Counted from the stretch's first letter, positions 33,295-45,820 are shown. The stretch: DNA of 64,000 nt from Peromyscus leucopus (GCF_004664715.2 NC_051063.1:116360829-116424828), one strand, 5' to 3'. Translations and numbers: made by a program. Notes: generated by a model not told the origin, from the letters alone.

Positions 33295-33890
33295 CTGGGT
33301 TTGGAGTGATTATAGGTCTAGTTGCTGATTTCTGGGTTTGTCTTTCTTTGGTGGGTGTTTTATTCCTTAGTTTCTAGTTCCTTTCTGGATTTTCTGAGTG
33401 TGTGTTTTCTGTGTGTTGCCTGTTTTACTGACTTGCCCGGCTGGTATGTTCATGGGGAATGCTTGCTTTTGCTGGAGGCTGGGGCAAGTGAAGCCTGGGA
33501 GAGATTATTGTAGTTCTAAGGATGACTCTAAATATTGGGTCAAGAGGGGAACAGAGAGAGCAGAGAAGTTTTGCTGTCCGTCTGTCTGGTCATCTGGCAG
33601 CTGTTATCTGTGGATGAGCAGGTGGTGTCCACCCAAGTTGGGGGCTAGGACTCAATGATAAGAGGAAGAAGAGGCTACACTGGTGTTCTGTTGCAGTGAT
33701 GGCGTAAGACCGACCATTGAGCCTAGGGGAAGAGAGAGAGTGGAGAAGGTCTTCAGGCTTCCTACCTGGTCTAATGGCAGGCATGTCCTTTGTTGAACAA
33801 GGGGTGTCTGCACGAGTTGGGAATGGGACACATTGACTAGGTGGGGAGGGGAGGCCAGGGATCTGGTCTTCTGGCCGGCATGGCCTCTCT
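33295..33890 (-). promoter_or_regulatory. LINE-1 5' UTR with repeated promoter-like modules
   Basis: GC-richer than its surroundings. Three related blocks can be aligned by eye: 33543-33660, 33725-33839 and a short one at 33843-33890. They share agagagagyrgagaag, ctggtcwtctggc, gtgtcyrcmc-agttggg and gga-tca-tga motifs. Rodent L1 promoters are often built of tandem monomers, and this arrangement looks like a decayed version. Confidence 0.6.
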
Positions 33891-33907
33891 AGTTGCTAAA
33901 TAAATTT

Positions 33908-34920
33908 ACAAACCTAGCAATAGACACAGAAAATTCCTCCATGCTTTGAGTAACATTGCCCTGAGGTTTCTTATCAGATTAATTTCCATATTTAATTAAG
34001 GCAAAAAACTAACTGTAATGACTTCTACTATTCAATAAGTTATAGTTAAGTATATATTAGCATAAAATCAAGATACAGAAGTTACTGTAAAAATGTGTCA
34101 GTAACCAGTGAAAAATTGGGTCATGTGACCTATTTGTTTTTTGATTTCTGTGATAAAAGCAAACATATAAATCATTTTATCCAATTAACCAGATTCAATT
34201 CCCCAACCTCCCACATCTGTAGTTTGAAAATTGGTGTCTGCTTTAGTAGTTCTCAGGCTCCAACCATTCACAAGACATCCCACAACTTTTCCTGCTAGAC
34301 ATGATCAAAGCTTTGAAGTCAATGGAAGTTTTCATAAGAATAGTTCCTGACCTCTATCCTATTAAGAACAATCAATAACTTCTCTCATTCACATTGAAGT
34401 TGGTGTACAAATAATGCTGACATTTTATGAGTAATCCTGGAAATTTTTTGTGTTTGATCTAGGTTTTAGCTGAATATATTTAAAATCTCTCAATAATATC
34501 ATACACTGTTATGCAAGGGATGTCTTGAACATTATTCATTGTCTATAAATTTATGCAAAGATTTTCTAATTATATTTTTCCTGCAGATAAAAATACTAAT
34601 TAATTTTATGCTGAATTAAGTAAATTTGTTTGTAACATTTTTATTTTCTTGGAGACTCATTTAGTTCTTCCACTCAACAGTTATGTTACTTGTGGCAAAT
34701 AATGAGTTATTTCCTCCTCTTCAATGCTGGAGTTAGTCTTAATTAACAATATCTCCAGTAAAATGGTAAGTAGAAGAGGAAATATTGAGCATACTCTCTT
34801 TCCTAATCTTGTGTTACAAATGCCAAAGAATTTACCACTATGTATCAACTGGACAAATAGGAACTTATAGATAACTATTTAAGAGAGTTTCTGTTAATTA
34901 TTTGATGGAAATTTATGATG
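33908..34920. other. Unique AT-rich sequence
   Basis: No feature recognised beyond the L1 target duplication at its left edge. Confidence 0.4.
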
Positions 34921-35025
34921 ATATTATTATTATTATTATTAATTTATGGCACTGAAAATCAAACTCAGGGGTGTGTTAACACCAAGTTTGCACCTTAACA
35001 CTGAGCAATGCCTACAATATTCTGT
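34921..35025 (-). mobile_element. ID-like SINE remnant with (ATT)n tail
   Basis: The (ATT)n tract at 34921-34940 is followed by a minus-strand, ID-type body (ggcactgaaaatcaaactcagg ... cttaacactgagcaatgcc). The similarity is modest but the order of tail and head boxes fits. Confidence 0.5.
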
Positions 35026-37150
35026 TACAACAGATGGAGACAACCATGTGATTTTCTTTATATATTGAATTTTATTGGTTTCTGATTGAAATAATCTGGA
35101 ATTAATTCAGATTTGCTTAAGTTGTCAGCTAATATTGAAGAGATCTGCATAACTGTTTATTAGAGATGTCAACATATTTCTGTTTTATAAAGTACTTGCT
35201 TACATTTATTATCATATACTATCTGAGATATATACATATATATAGCTAAGTATATAGCATTTTTCTGTTCTTTCAAAGAGTGTAGTCAAGTTTGGTGCAA
35301 TTTTTTCTTTAATATTTTCATACTACACTCACCTGTGCTTGGAGTGTCCTTTGTTGGAAAAATATTACTTCCAAACATATTTCTTTACTGGATATTATTA
35401 AATTTATTTGATAATTATTTATTTTATTATAATATCAAAATAAAATAAAATATAAAATATTTATTTATAATAAATAATTTATTTAATAAATATTCGATTT
35501 ATATTTTTGTGTGTGTTTTAATAACTCACAATTAAATGACCAACTCATTTCATCAGGATTTTATAATGTAATAATATCATTTTAATTTTATTTTTATTAT
35601 TCAGTTTAATTTCTCTAAAACTTAAAAATAATATCATCACTTTTAATTCTGATATTACTTGGGCTAACCCTTAATCTTATAGCAATGCCATATAGTAGAT
35701 ATTATTATAATTTTCCCAACCTAATAAAGAAGAAAATAAATCTGAAAGAACTAAGAAGCTGCACATGGTTACTATCTAGTAAGTGAGAGCCAGGACTGGA
35801 AATACAATATGCAGCTGGAAATGCCCACATCCTTTACAACCTCTCAGTACTGGCGACATACATACACAGTAGTTGTGACTAGTCCAATTGTAGTCCCAGA
35901 AAGAAATGCATACAATAACAGCTTCATTCAAGGAAAGTAAAAAGCAGAATATAAAAATGGTAAATGCACTTTCCCTGTTTCTCAGTACATAGCTTTTGAC
36001 ATCGGGACTGTTTGAATCATTTTCTACTTGACATGTGTCTTTTTATGCTTTTGAATTTCTGTGCAGAGCTCACCCACATCCTATTAGAAGACTGAGTGAT
36101 TTAAAATTGCCTACTCTGCCAACGGTTTCCTTCGGTTTTATTCTTCTGGGATTTCTGCTCTGTGAAGAATAGCTTACCTGTCCCAATAAACAAACCTCTC
36201 TGTTGTATTAGCAGTGCAAGCACATTTGTAAGGTCTCTATTATAGCTCCCATATTTACATAGAGCATTCTAACTATGCTTATAAACATCTGCCTTGCCTA
36301 CTGTGTTATCAGTCCCTTGGGGATAATAGGAAACAGCCTCCTGCATCTTTCTATTCCAAATGCTTTCCTGAGTAATCTCAAAAAAGACACTCAGTGAAAA
36401 TATGATCATCACTATACAAAAAAAAAAACACTTATTTTTTTATGTTGTTACTGTTTTTTCAATAATTTTTCTACTTCATATAAGAATTTTTTTCTTAGGT
36501 AATGCAGAGCTGTGTCCAACACTTTACTGAATGAAAACACTGGTATTTCTCTAAATATGGAATTTCTCAGAAGAAATAATTTAAGACTTTTCTAAATGAT
36601 TAAATGCTGACACATGGTGACATATTTAAGTATATTTTTAATGTTTACATTTGACTAGTTATTGCCTAAAATTCAGTCGGTCTCCATAGCTGTGCAGAAT
36701 ACCTCAAATTAGAGAAAATAGTTTATAGAGAGTTTTAATAACATTGGCCTCAGAATAAATACTTGTCCTGCTTCCTTTTTATTCCTTTCATTTTTTTTTT
36801 CTATCCTATTGATTTCAAAAGCATCCAGGGCACTTTTCTGAACGTCTAAGAAAATTCTATAGAATTTATAGCCGCAATGTGAGTCCAGGCCACTAGGTGG
36901 AACCCAATTAAGTCTAAGGCTATTAAGATCCAAAATTATTCATATTCACAGGAGGCTACTGCTGGAAGAAGGACAATGACAATCCAACCTTTTCATTGCC
37001 ACAGTAGAGAAGTCTGTGGTAGGACCTGGCTACCCAAGATCACACACTGAGACACTGGAAAGCAGAAGTCACTCCCTAAAGCCTCAGTTGCCCTCAAGTC
37101 TTTGTATTTGAGGAAATTACTTTCCCCCCATTCCCAGGGGTTATGAATGG
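35026..37150. other. Unique AT-rich sequence
   Basis: No gene or clear mobile element. Contains the extreme AT-rich block at 35390-35520 (see findings) and an A run at 36418-36428. Confidence 0.4.

Positions 37151-37180
<30 letters not shown>
37151..37180. repeat. Poly(A) tract, 30 nt
   Basis: Uninterrupted run of 30 A. I cannot recognise a SINE, L1 3' end or retrocopy immediately 5' of it, so its origin is open. Confidence 0.9.
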
Positions 37181-37182
<2 letters not shown>

Positions 37183-39524
37183 ACAGCTTAACTAAAAGAA
37201 GTAACAATCCCTGCCCAGTCTTCTCTATGGCATAACAAAGCATGGTAGAAGAACATTAATTGGCTTACTGTCTGGAGTCACATACCCTAATCTAGAGGAA
37301 TCGGGCTTCAACATGCCCACAGTGAGCATGAAAGCAAAACATCTAGGTTTCTTCTTCCTAAACCATCAAAGGGGTCTCATGTCACTTGTGTGCTTCAGCT
37401 TTGGGTAGATTGGCTGTGCGGTCAAGACTGTCTGGAACTTTTCCTCTGACAGAGTCTGTGGTCAGGACAAGTTTCCTGTCCATCCTGCTTCCAAGAAGGT
37501 TGTGGGTTTGCAGGGAGGGCACCCTCTGCTTCTGTGGTGCCTGTGCACAGAGAGGTGTGGGAATGTGAGAAGAGGAGGCTACACGATGAATGATCCTGGC
37601 AGGTTACTACAGGTCACTTCTCTAGCCCTTCAGTTCTCTTGGGCCCTTTTCTACAGCACCCTGCTCTGCAAAGTCTTTGTTTTAGAATGGCATAGAGAAA
37701 ATAAAACACAACACCACGAAATGGTCTGACACATATTTATTACAACAGAATATGTACGCATACACACATATGTACATATATTCTAGAATAATCTCTGACA
37801 CGTGCACCCATATCTAAGAGCTGTTTCTATGTGTCTTCACCCCTCCACAATACATTTACACATAAAAAAATGCTAAAGCAAAATGATCTCTTAGTTGCCA
37901 CAGCTGAAGAGGCTGGCCTGCTCTTGCAAACTGTTCGAGTCAGTTAACAAATGTATGTGTAATGTTTAGCAGACCCTGGATTGAACTACTCACAAATAAG
38001 GATGAATTAGATATCCAGAATCTTCATTTAAAAGAAAAATCTACTGAGAACTTTATTATTCACAATTCAAACACAGCCTCCTGGCTGAAAGGGCAAAAGA
38101 AATGAACAATGATTTGATTTAACTTTGATGACGCCAGAGTAGAGCAAAGGAAACTTTCTAGGACTGTGGGATTCAAAAGGTCAGAAGAATCAAGGCCCCA
38201 AGAAGACCCCAGAGTCCTTAAGAGTCATCATTTTTAAATTGAATGTGAAAACTCACTTATCATTTTCCAAAAAGGAAAGAAAAGAAAACTTCTTACTGCA
38301 TACATAAAAGAAGATATCCAAAGGAAGCCAATGCTTTCAGTTTTTATTAGCAACATTCTATATTGTTAAAGTATTTGAGAATCTATACCATTAAAATATA
38401 GACAATAATGAACTATTTACTTATTATGGACATTATTTGTATCATATAAATGTGGAAAGTGTGATATAAATCTATACCATTCCTTTCTGCAGTATACAAA
38501 TATTACAGATATATGTATATGAATATTGTGTTTATACATACATGACATGTGTGGTTGTTTCCCTTTGGGAGATAAAGAAAGGAGAAATCATGCCAAGCTT
38601 TTTTATATTTGGGGTAATCTAAAATAACATAGCAAAATTTATCATTTTGGGCAGCAAATTCTGCCTATGAGAATGTCTTAGTCTCAAATAATAGACTTCA
38701 TCTCACCAAGCAAGAGCCAGCATCTGAAGCAATAAGAACTGTGTTCTTGTTTTTGACAAGAAAGCCTAGTGAGCAAGTCTCAGGCTCTGTCGTGACCATG
38801 CTAAAGAAGGGCCCTTCCTATCTGATGAAGTTTATGCCCACAGGAGACTGAGCTGCTGAGCTGGATGCCATTCATCTCAAAGATGCTCTGAATTCTGATA
38901 TACCAGCTACTGACTTAATAGCATCAAGTTAAGAAGAGGAGTGTCATGACAATGAGACCTTGCCTGGAAGTTATGAATGATATCAGACTGTCATAATGTC
39001 TATCTAACTGGAGAGGTAGTCCTAGGGCTTTGAGAAGAACTTGCATTGTCAAAGAATAGCAGAGGGATGTAGCCAGCAGCTGGTGCCATTGGTTTGTTCT
39101 AGGTAATCTGTAATTTGTTTTCAATGTTCTTTTTAAAGAAAAAATTGATGAAACTTCATAATTGGGGCTTATGGAAGACCATTTTCTTTACCTTCAATTT
39201 TCTAATATCACATATGAACAAGACAAGACAAATACACACAAACCTATTACTGCCACAATGACTATTTTAGGAGAGCCTAGGCAATATGTGTATGTTGATC
39301 TATTTATGTATTCATCTATATCCCCTTTTCTCTTGTCTTCTAAATCCAGTCACAATTTAGGACATTAAGGGAGAGCCTTAAGGAGACTGGAGTAGTTAAA
39401 AAATGATCTTGAATCTTGAAAAAGTGAGCAGCCTTTCTTTCTACTCCCTGACCCCTGATAGATTTGAAAGAGAACTTTTCCTTTTCCTTGCATTCTCAGT
39501 ATCCAGAGTCCTGTCATCCTCCCC

Positions 39525-39527
<3 letters not shown>
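37181..39527. other. Unique sequence
   Basis: No gene recognised. 37380-37700 is somewhat richer in GC, with two overlapping short frames (60 and 75 codons) and an AATAAA-like string at about 37698. I find no homology to support calling it a gene. Confidence 0.4.

Positions 39528-39567
<40 letters not shown>
39528..39567. repeat. (CT)n microsatellite
   Basis: About 20 CT units, preceded by ccccccttct. Confidence 0.9.
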
Positions 39568-39571
<4 letters not shown>

Positions 39572-39594
39572 CAAATAGTCAAATACCTATTTTA

Positions 39595-40079
39595 TTAAGA
39601 CAAATTTACTGAGGCATAATTCATGTTTCATACAATCTACCCATTTAAAGTAGAATTTTCAATTAACTCAGTGGATTTTATTTTGTTCTTCATCACCATC
39701 AATTTTAGAAACTGTTCCTCACCCAGAGAACAACCTCCATAACTTAATAGTTATGCTCTATTTCCCCCCTCAATCCTCCCATCTTCTTACTTCCTTTCCA
39801 CAAACTCAACAATCAGTTAACTTTTTTATGTCCTTAAATATTTGCCTATCATGGACATTTAAAAATATTCCTATCTAACTATAATTATAATATTCTTTGG
39901 GAACACCTTCTAATCCCTAATCTCTAATCTCTCAAGACACTGAAAACCAACATTTTTTTCTTTCTATTTCTCTGAATTTTACCTTGTTAGACTCCACATT
40001 GGAGTGAATTCATATGGTAGCTGTATTTCTGGGCCTGTCATAATTTTTTGATCATAGTATCTTCTAGGATCATTGATGG
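39595..40079 (-). mobile_element. Ancient LINE-1 (L1M) 3' end, left part
   Basis: The plus strand reads as the complement of an L1M 3' UTR: ctgaggcataattcatg, ctacccatttaaagtag, ccctcaatcctccc and a gaattcatatggtagctg block. It continues at 40882 after the nested LTR insertions. Confidence 0.65.
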
Positions 40080-40133
40080 TAGGATAGTTATGGTGTTCAT
40101 TGTTATTGTAAAGACTATGATCATAAGCAAGTT
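40080..40133 (-). mobile_element. MaLR LTR, left fragment
   Basis: A 54-bp piece (ttattgtaaagactatgatc ... aagcaagtt) matches the 3' end of a MaLR LTR on the minus strand. It is cut off by the solo LTR that follows and resumes at 40519. Confidence 0.7.
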
Positions 40134-40518
40134 TGCTGTGGGATGGTCTGTATGTCAAAATACTCTGATTGGTCAATAAATAAAACACTGATTGGCCAGT
40201 GGCTAGGCAGGAAGTATAGGCGGGACTAACAGAGAGGAGAAAATAAAGAACAGGAAGGTGGAAGGAGTCACTGCCAGCCGTCACCATGACCAGCAGCATG
40301 TGAAGATGCGAGTAAGCCACAAGCCGCATGGCAGGGTATAGATTTATGGAAATGAATTAATTTAAGCTATAAGAACAGTTAGCAAGCCTGCCACGGCCAT
40401 GCAGTTTGTATGCAATATAAGTCTCCATGTTTACTTGGTTGGGTCTGAGCAGCTGTGGGACCTGCAGGTGAAAGAGATTTGTCCTGACTGTGGGCAAGGC
40501 AGGAAAACTCTAGTTACA
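40134..40518 (+). mobile_element. Solo mys-type LTR, perfect 6-bp TSD
   Basis: 385 bp, begins TGCTGTGGGATGG and ends CTAGTTACA. It is clearly related to the minus-strand LTRs at 1337-1712 and 8446-11239 (shared gattggtcaataaataaaac, aatgaattaatttaagc and tttacttggttggg blocks). The flanks 40128-40133 and 40519-40524 are both CAAGTT, a perfect 6-bp duplication. No internal region remains, so it is a recombination-derived solo LTR. Confidence 0.92.
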
Positions 40519-40881
40519 CAAGTTGGTGAGAAAAGGGTTTATTTCAGTGTACAGTTCCACATCACAGTCCATCGCTGAGGAAAGTTAGGGCAAGAACACA
40601 AGCAACACAGCAATGTGTAATCAGGAGCTGATGCAGAGGCCGTGGAGGAGGGCTACTTACTGATTTGTTCCTCCTGTCTTGCTCAGCTTGCTTAGAGCAT
40701 CCAGGACCATCATCTCTGGGGTAATAACTCCGACAGTGATCTAGGCCCTTCCATATCAATCAAGGAAGTGCACTATAGGCTTGTCTAAAGATCAGTCTGG
40801 TGGAAGCAGTTTCTCAGTTGAGATTCCTTCTTCTAAAAGGACTCTAGCTTGTATCAAGTTGACATAAAACTAGTTAGTACA
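40519..40881 (-). mobile_element. MaLR LTR, right fragment
   Basis: Resumes the LTR broken at 40133: gttggtgagaaaagggttta, catcacagtccatcgctgag, gagctgatgcagaggccgtgg and a terminal gttgacataaaactagttag-taca. Comparison with the better copy at 51950-52338 confirms the family. Confidence 0.85.
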
Positions 40882-41336
40882 TATGCTGTCACAAATGCTG
40901 TCACTTTCCTTTTCTATGGTTGAGTACTATAATATTGTGCGTATACATACTACACCTTCTTTAGCCCACTTATCCACTGGGGTACACATATGTTGACTCT
41001 GTCTTTCCTATTGTAATTTGTAGTACAATTAGTGCAAGAGTGCAGGTATCTGTTTCACATAGTGATTTCATTCCCTTTGGTTATATTCCCAGTAGTGCTG
41101 TAGCTAGATCAAAACAGGCAAATGCATTATCTCTTCCCTATAGTAATCTGCACTTGTAGTCTTTCATTGTTCTGATAGTGGCCATTCTCATGAATGTGAA
41201 TTAGTATCTGAAAGTTGATATCTGTTATAGCTTCCATTTTCCTGGCGATTGGTGATATTGAACATCTTCATATACCAATTGGACAATTGCAAGTCTTCTT
41301 TTGAATAATGTTGTGCAATGCCAACTATATCTTGTA
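40882..41336 (-). mobile_element. Ancient LINE-1 (L1M) ORF2 end, right part
   Basis: The plus strand is the complement of an L1 ORF2 C-terminal region: cttttctatggttgagtac, acttatccactggggtacac, gattggtgatattgaacatc. Together with 39595-40079 it forms the outer layer of the nested site. Confidence 0.75.
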
Positions 41337-42401
41337 CTTGCGGCCTTGTGCCTTGTTCACAATTCTTTCAATGACTAGATTTAAATAATCACAAGGATTA
41401 AAATAACCTTCAGGGTCAAAAGATTTAAAGTTAATTTTTAAAGTCTTTTAATAAACAAGGAGTAAATCTTAGCTGGCTTGAGTTTTAAATCTTTGATTGT
41501 CTATGAGTATCCCTGGTAAATGACTGGGCACTCCAGGAATTCACTAGATTGAATACATGGAACACAGATACTGATCTTATATCTATCTGCATTAAAGCCA
41601 TACTTCCTGGGGGTTAATCAATCTGTATAATCAATTAAAACAAACAGTCCATTTCTATGATAGAGGCTCATGCAGAGTGGTATGGGACACCAAGAGAAAG
41701 TGGCCTGATCATCTGATAAGGGGGAGTCAGCTGAGAGAACTTTATTTAATTTTCATATATCCCATTGTACCCCTGTTATTTGTATTTCTAGAAACGTATT
41801 CCCCACAGTAACAGAAAACCAAAGTTTTTTCAATGGTTTTCTTGCCTCTAGATAATTGTTACATCTCATTTTCCATATAGCTGCCATTTGTTCCATGTAC
41901 TCATTAGATATTACTGAGATCTAATGATGAGCCAGACCCTGTCCTATAACTCTGGTCAAGTCACTATCTAAGTAAACACTTCCCTGTGGTCAACTAGTTA
42001 GAGTCTATGCCTCTCAGTGTGGTGATCCAGGTCCATGTTTATTGGCCTTGCTCACCTCATGACCACACCTTTCCCAGCATCTCACAGTAGAACTAACTGT
42101 ACTCCTTGGCTTTTGCCTCACCCTCTGTGTTCACAACTCTGGCGGATGTGTCCATGATGCTTGTATTTCTTTACCCGGCTCTCTCTTCCTGATGTAGTCT
42201 AAATTCCTCTCTTCTAAGAAAAGGAGCTTGCAAAGTAGGCAGTGTTCCTAAAGAATCACTATGCCAATGTTGTTTAAAGCAAACGATCAAAAGCTAGTTT
42301 ATGCTATGTGTGTGTACCAAAAAGGAAGCTATATGACCAGATTAACAGGGTTACTTTTCAATTATGAGAAAATCGATCTTCTTTGTTATTGTTGTTCTTT
42401 T
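41337..42401. other. Unique sequence
   Basis: No gene or named repeat recognised. Confidence 0.4.
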
Positions 42402-42527
42402 GTTTTGTTTTTGAGACAGAGACTCTCTATGTAGCCATGGCTGTCCTGGAACTTAATATGTATGTAGACCATGCTGCCCTCAAATTCACAAAGATACATC
42501 TCTGCAATCTGAGTGATGAGATTAAAT
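42402..42527 (-). mobile_element. B1 SINE, degenerate
   Basis: Minus strand: tttttgagacagagactctc, gctgtcctggaacttaatatg and a decayed gagtgatgagattaaa end. Confidence 0.75.
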
Positions 42528-45500
42528 TGTTTTTGGACAAATCTTCTTGCATTTTCTAAAACTTTCTTTGACAGTCAGGTATTTGATTTCCCACTGGGAA
42601 AAACAGCATTTGTAACTAGAGAGGGTAGAAGAAGAAAAGGGAAGAAACAACGAAAGTTCTAGAGGATTGAACAAACGCCACGGTGCAGAATAAGCTACTC
42701 ATCAGGGTAGTCAGCCTGTTTTTAGTCCTTCATAATAAAATTCTCCCACATTTCCCATTTATAGGCAACCTCAGTTAATTACCATATTGTTTGTGATTGC
42801 TTCTGAGCAGGGTCATTACAGGTAATTAGATGTTTTACAGTTTTCAGAAAGTTCCTCTCGATCTTGTACCATCAATATCAGTATTAGTGAGGAGACATCG
42901 TGAGTTATAACATGATCCTAGCATCAGTGAAGTGAAAAAGCAAGCCAATTATGAAGAGAACTCAGACATGGTTTCACATCCCTGAATATCCAAGAGCAAT
43001 CATTTTTGTCAGAATTATTTACAAAAAAAAAAAAAAATCTTAATTCTGACATGTAGCCTGGTCAGGACCATTAGGGAATTATATAATCTAAGAAGCTAGG
43101 TAGATCTTTAGGAGTCATCAAACTTTGTTGTAGTGGTGAAAGCCTTTCTCAAATCAGCTCTAACGTGGAGAATTGGTGCTGTAGCCTTTGGGTAGCAGCA
43201 TGGCAAAGGAGAAAGAATAGGAGTTAGAGATACAAACAAACCATGCTTGAAATTCAGGGGAGCTATTTTCCTGTGAATAGGAGACTGAGATCCAGCTCAA
43301 ATATCTACCTATGAAATAGGGTGAATTAGTAACTGAGATTAGTATTTGTAGTGCATTAGCCCTCTCCAAACTAAACAATTGGGAAATGAGTTTGATTCTT
43401 GGAAGTGAAAACAGATCTTGCATATGCAGAAATCATAGTAAACATCCAAATACTTTCCAGTCCAGCAGAACTGGTTTGCACTGAACTGAATTAGTTAACA
43501 TTTACAGAAAGACTAAAAGGAGTTGAGAATGTCAGAGGCATTCCTCCTCTAATCATTTTCTAGTGGGTATTCAAATTTAGCCAACAATTTATAAGCTTTA
43601 TTCAAGGAGGAACCCCAATGTGGAAAGATCGGAGAAAGATTTTGTGTGGAGGAGTTTTAGCACATTCAGATTTAGGGATCAAGCTGAGACCAGTGCCCTT
43701 AGACCCTGGATGCTTGTCCATTGTTTGGAGTCCATGGTATTCACACAACCTCTTATTCTTATTTGGAATCACATTAGGTCACCCTCTAGCAACATATGCA
43801 GATGTCACATGAAGACTGAGTATTTCATTCCCTGTGGCCATTATTTATTCTGTGAAATTCATAAACTGATATTTCGGTTTTATATCTCAATTCTGTGAAC
43901 TTACTCTATATGGCACTGCCTAAGAGATAGGCCTGCTCTTGTTTTACTGAGAAAAGTAGCAAAGCTTCTAGCTATGGCAAATAAAACCACCAAGGCTGTG
44001 GAAGACATTGGGGACACCCATGGGAGTTAGCTAGCATCTTCCTTTCATGGGATAATTTGCCATCACTTTGTTGCTACAATGGATCATTTTAAGCCCACAT
44101 CCTAGTAATCCACTAAGAATTCATTGCATCCTTTCCCACCTTAAAGTGAAAAGTTTAATTGATGTCTTCCTGAAGCAACACCTGAGGTATTATATGAGTG
44201 CAAACCACATATTTGGGAGTTGTTCACAGAGAACATGAATGGGAAAATGGTGACAGGAAACAAGAAATAGAATACCAGGAAAACCTAAAATATCAAGCAA
44301 GTTAGTTAAGATTAAAGATAAATAGGGCTCAGTAAGGGTGGGAAACTCAAAGACAATGCAAGAAATGCCATCAAGTTATCCATCCCTCTGTCCCCACAGG
44401 AAGGAAGGTATATTTTAATCCACTAATTGCCATAACTCTTTCATTGAAGACTGCTTCTTGGTACATTGACTCTTGTCATTGCTGGCATTCTGGTGCCTGA
44501 TATCCTAGAAAATATTTGTAGGTGAGAAATATGTCCTAAGAAGTAGAATGCCACAGAAGAATAGCGTGATGATTGGGGCCAACTGTTGGTGTTTCATAAC
44601 GAACAGTCCCTACTGTCAAAATATTGATAATGACCAGATGTAATTCTAGTCAGTTTAAATCCATCGGGATGGTGCAAGCAATGGAAGACTCATCTTTGTG
44701 ATTTCAGATTTGGCTCCAAGACATTAGAAGGAAGTGAGGGAAAATCTGAGTGGCAATCACCTCTATCCTGCCTTCTCATGTGACTAGAGAAATTGTAACA
44801 ATTCTTTTCCTCAGGCCAGTGCTAATTCAGAATATACTACATCCTTGCCTTGCAGGCATGTTCTGTTCTAACAGAAATCAAATGTGGGAGTCTGCCAGGT
44901 GCCCCAGTTTAACTGGAGCAAGGGTGCGGGATGGAGCATAAGTCCAAATTTCTCAATAATCCAAGTGCCAGCAGCACCACATTTGTTACAGATTCTCAGT
45001 TTTGTTTAAGATTTCTAAAGACACCTCATCCATCCAAATTTGTGAGAAATCCAACATCAAGCTACTTGGAAGACATTTGCTGTAGTTTCCTTTCTGACTT
45101 CCTGTGTGATGCAAGAATGCTGGCAGGACAAGAGAGTGATGGGGGAAAAGTTATGAAGTGGTAGTTCCGAAGTATCAAAATTCACAACAAGAAAGACAGA
45201 GAGAGATCACTGTGCACTTCTGATTATTCTTGCTCTTTCTGGATGTGAAAGCCTACGCTTCTCCTGCCACTGCATCTCAAAACTGGGATCGTGTCTCCTT
45301 GGTTAGTGCTTATGCAAGGACTTCTAGCCTTCAAAGGTAGATCAGCCTCAGGCCTTCACACCATTTGCTCAGGCCACAATGACACGACCAGTCTTACCTA
45401 TATTGCCCTTGCTCTTTACTCTAGAATCCCATCAGGTATGGGTTCTTAACCACTCTAACCCAAAACTAAAAGCCAAAAGTGATTTTTGCTTTCTTGTTCT

Positions 45501-45683
45501 CAAAGAAGAAAGCTCAATGGCTTCCCTGGAATTAGAGTCACCCCTGGCTTTTTTCAACCCCCTGTTGTTGAATTATCAACTCCCAATAAGAAGTAACAGA
45601 AAGTGACTTGGTGTAAAGAGTACTATAAAGTGACAGAAAGCTCGAAAAATCACTCACCACTACTGAAAACACTCACTGTAAGG
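42528..45683. other. Unique sequence
   Basis: No gene or clear repeat over about 3.1 kb apart from an A run at 43021-43036. A block at 42750-42850 (ttaattaccatattgtttg, caggtaattagatg) has homeodomain-like ATTA motifs. The short plus-strand frames between 43.6 and 45.6 kb show no recognisable family. Confidence 0.4.
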
Positions 45684-45820
45684 AGACCCAGTATGGTGGC
45701 ACAAACCATGTGTCCCAGTTGCTTGGGAGGATGGTAAGAGAGAAACAAATGAACCTGAGAGTATCTGACTAGACTAGGCATCATAGGGATATTCTCATTA
45801 AAATAATAATAATAATAATG
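45684..45820 (+). mobile_element. Old B1/PB1-type SINE with (AAT)n tail
   Basis: Contains cccagtatggtggcacaaacc, ttgcttgggaggatgg and an A-rich tail grown into (AAT)n at about 45801-45818. Confidence 0.6.

Larger units (their letters stand above)
26021..33890 (-). mobile_element. Near-full-length LINE-1 (Lx-like), inactive
   Basis: Minus-strand L1 with the parts in order: A-tail (about 26041-26052), 3' UTR (to about 27.95 kb), ORF2, ORF1 and 5' UTR (33295-33890). Flanks AGTTGCCAAATAAACTT (26002-26018) and AGTTGCTAAATAAATTT (33891-33907) match at 15 of 17 positions, a good target duplication. About 20 bp of non-L1 sequence lies between the left duplication and the A-tail. The element is interrupted by a MaLR LTR, two B1 copies and a (GT)n tract, leaving about 7 kb of L1. 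Both ORFs carry frameshifts. Confidence 0.9.

Noticed and set aside
37386..37740. GC-richer patch with two short ORFs and an AATAAA-like string, considered as a terminal exon
   Set aside because: No splice acceptor context, no homology and no continuing frame; the motif is common by chance in AT-rich DNA.
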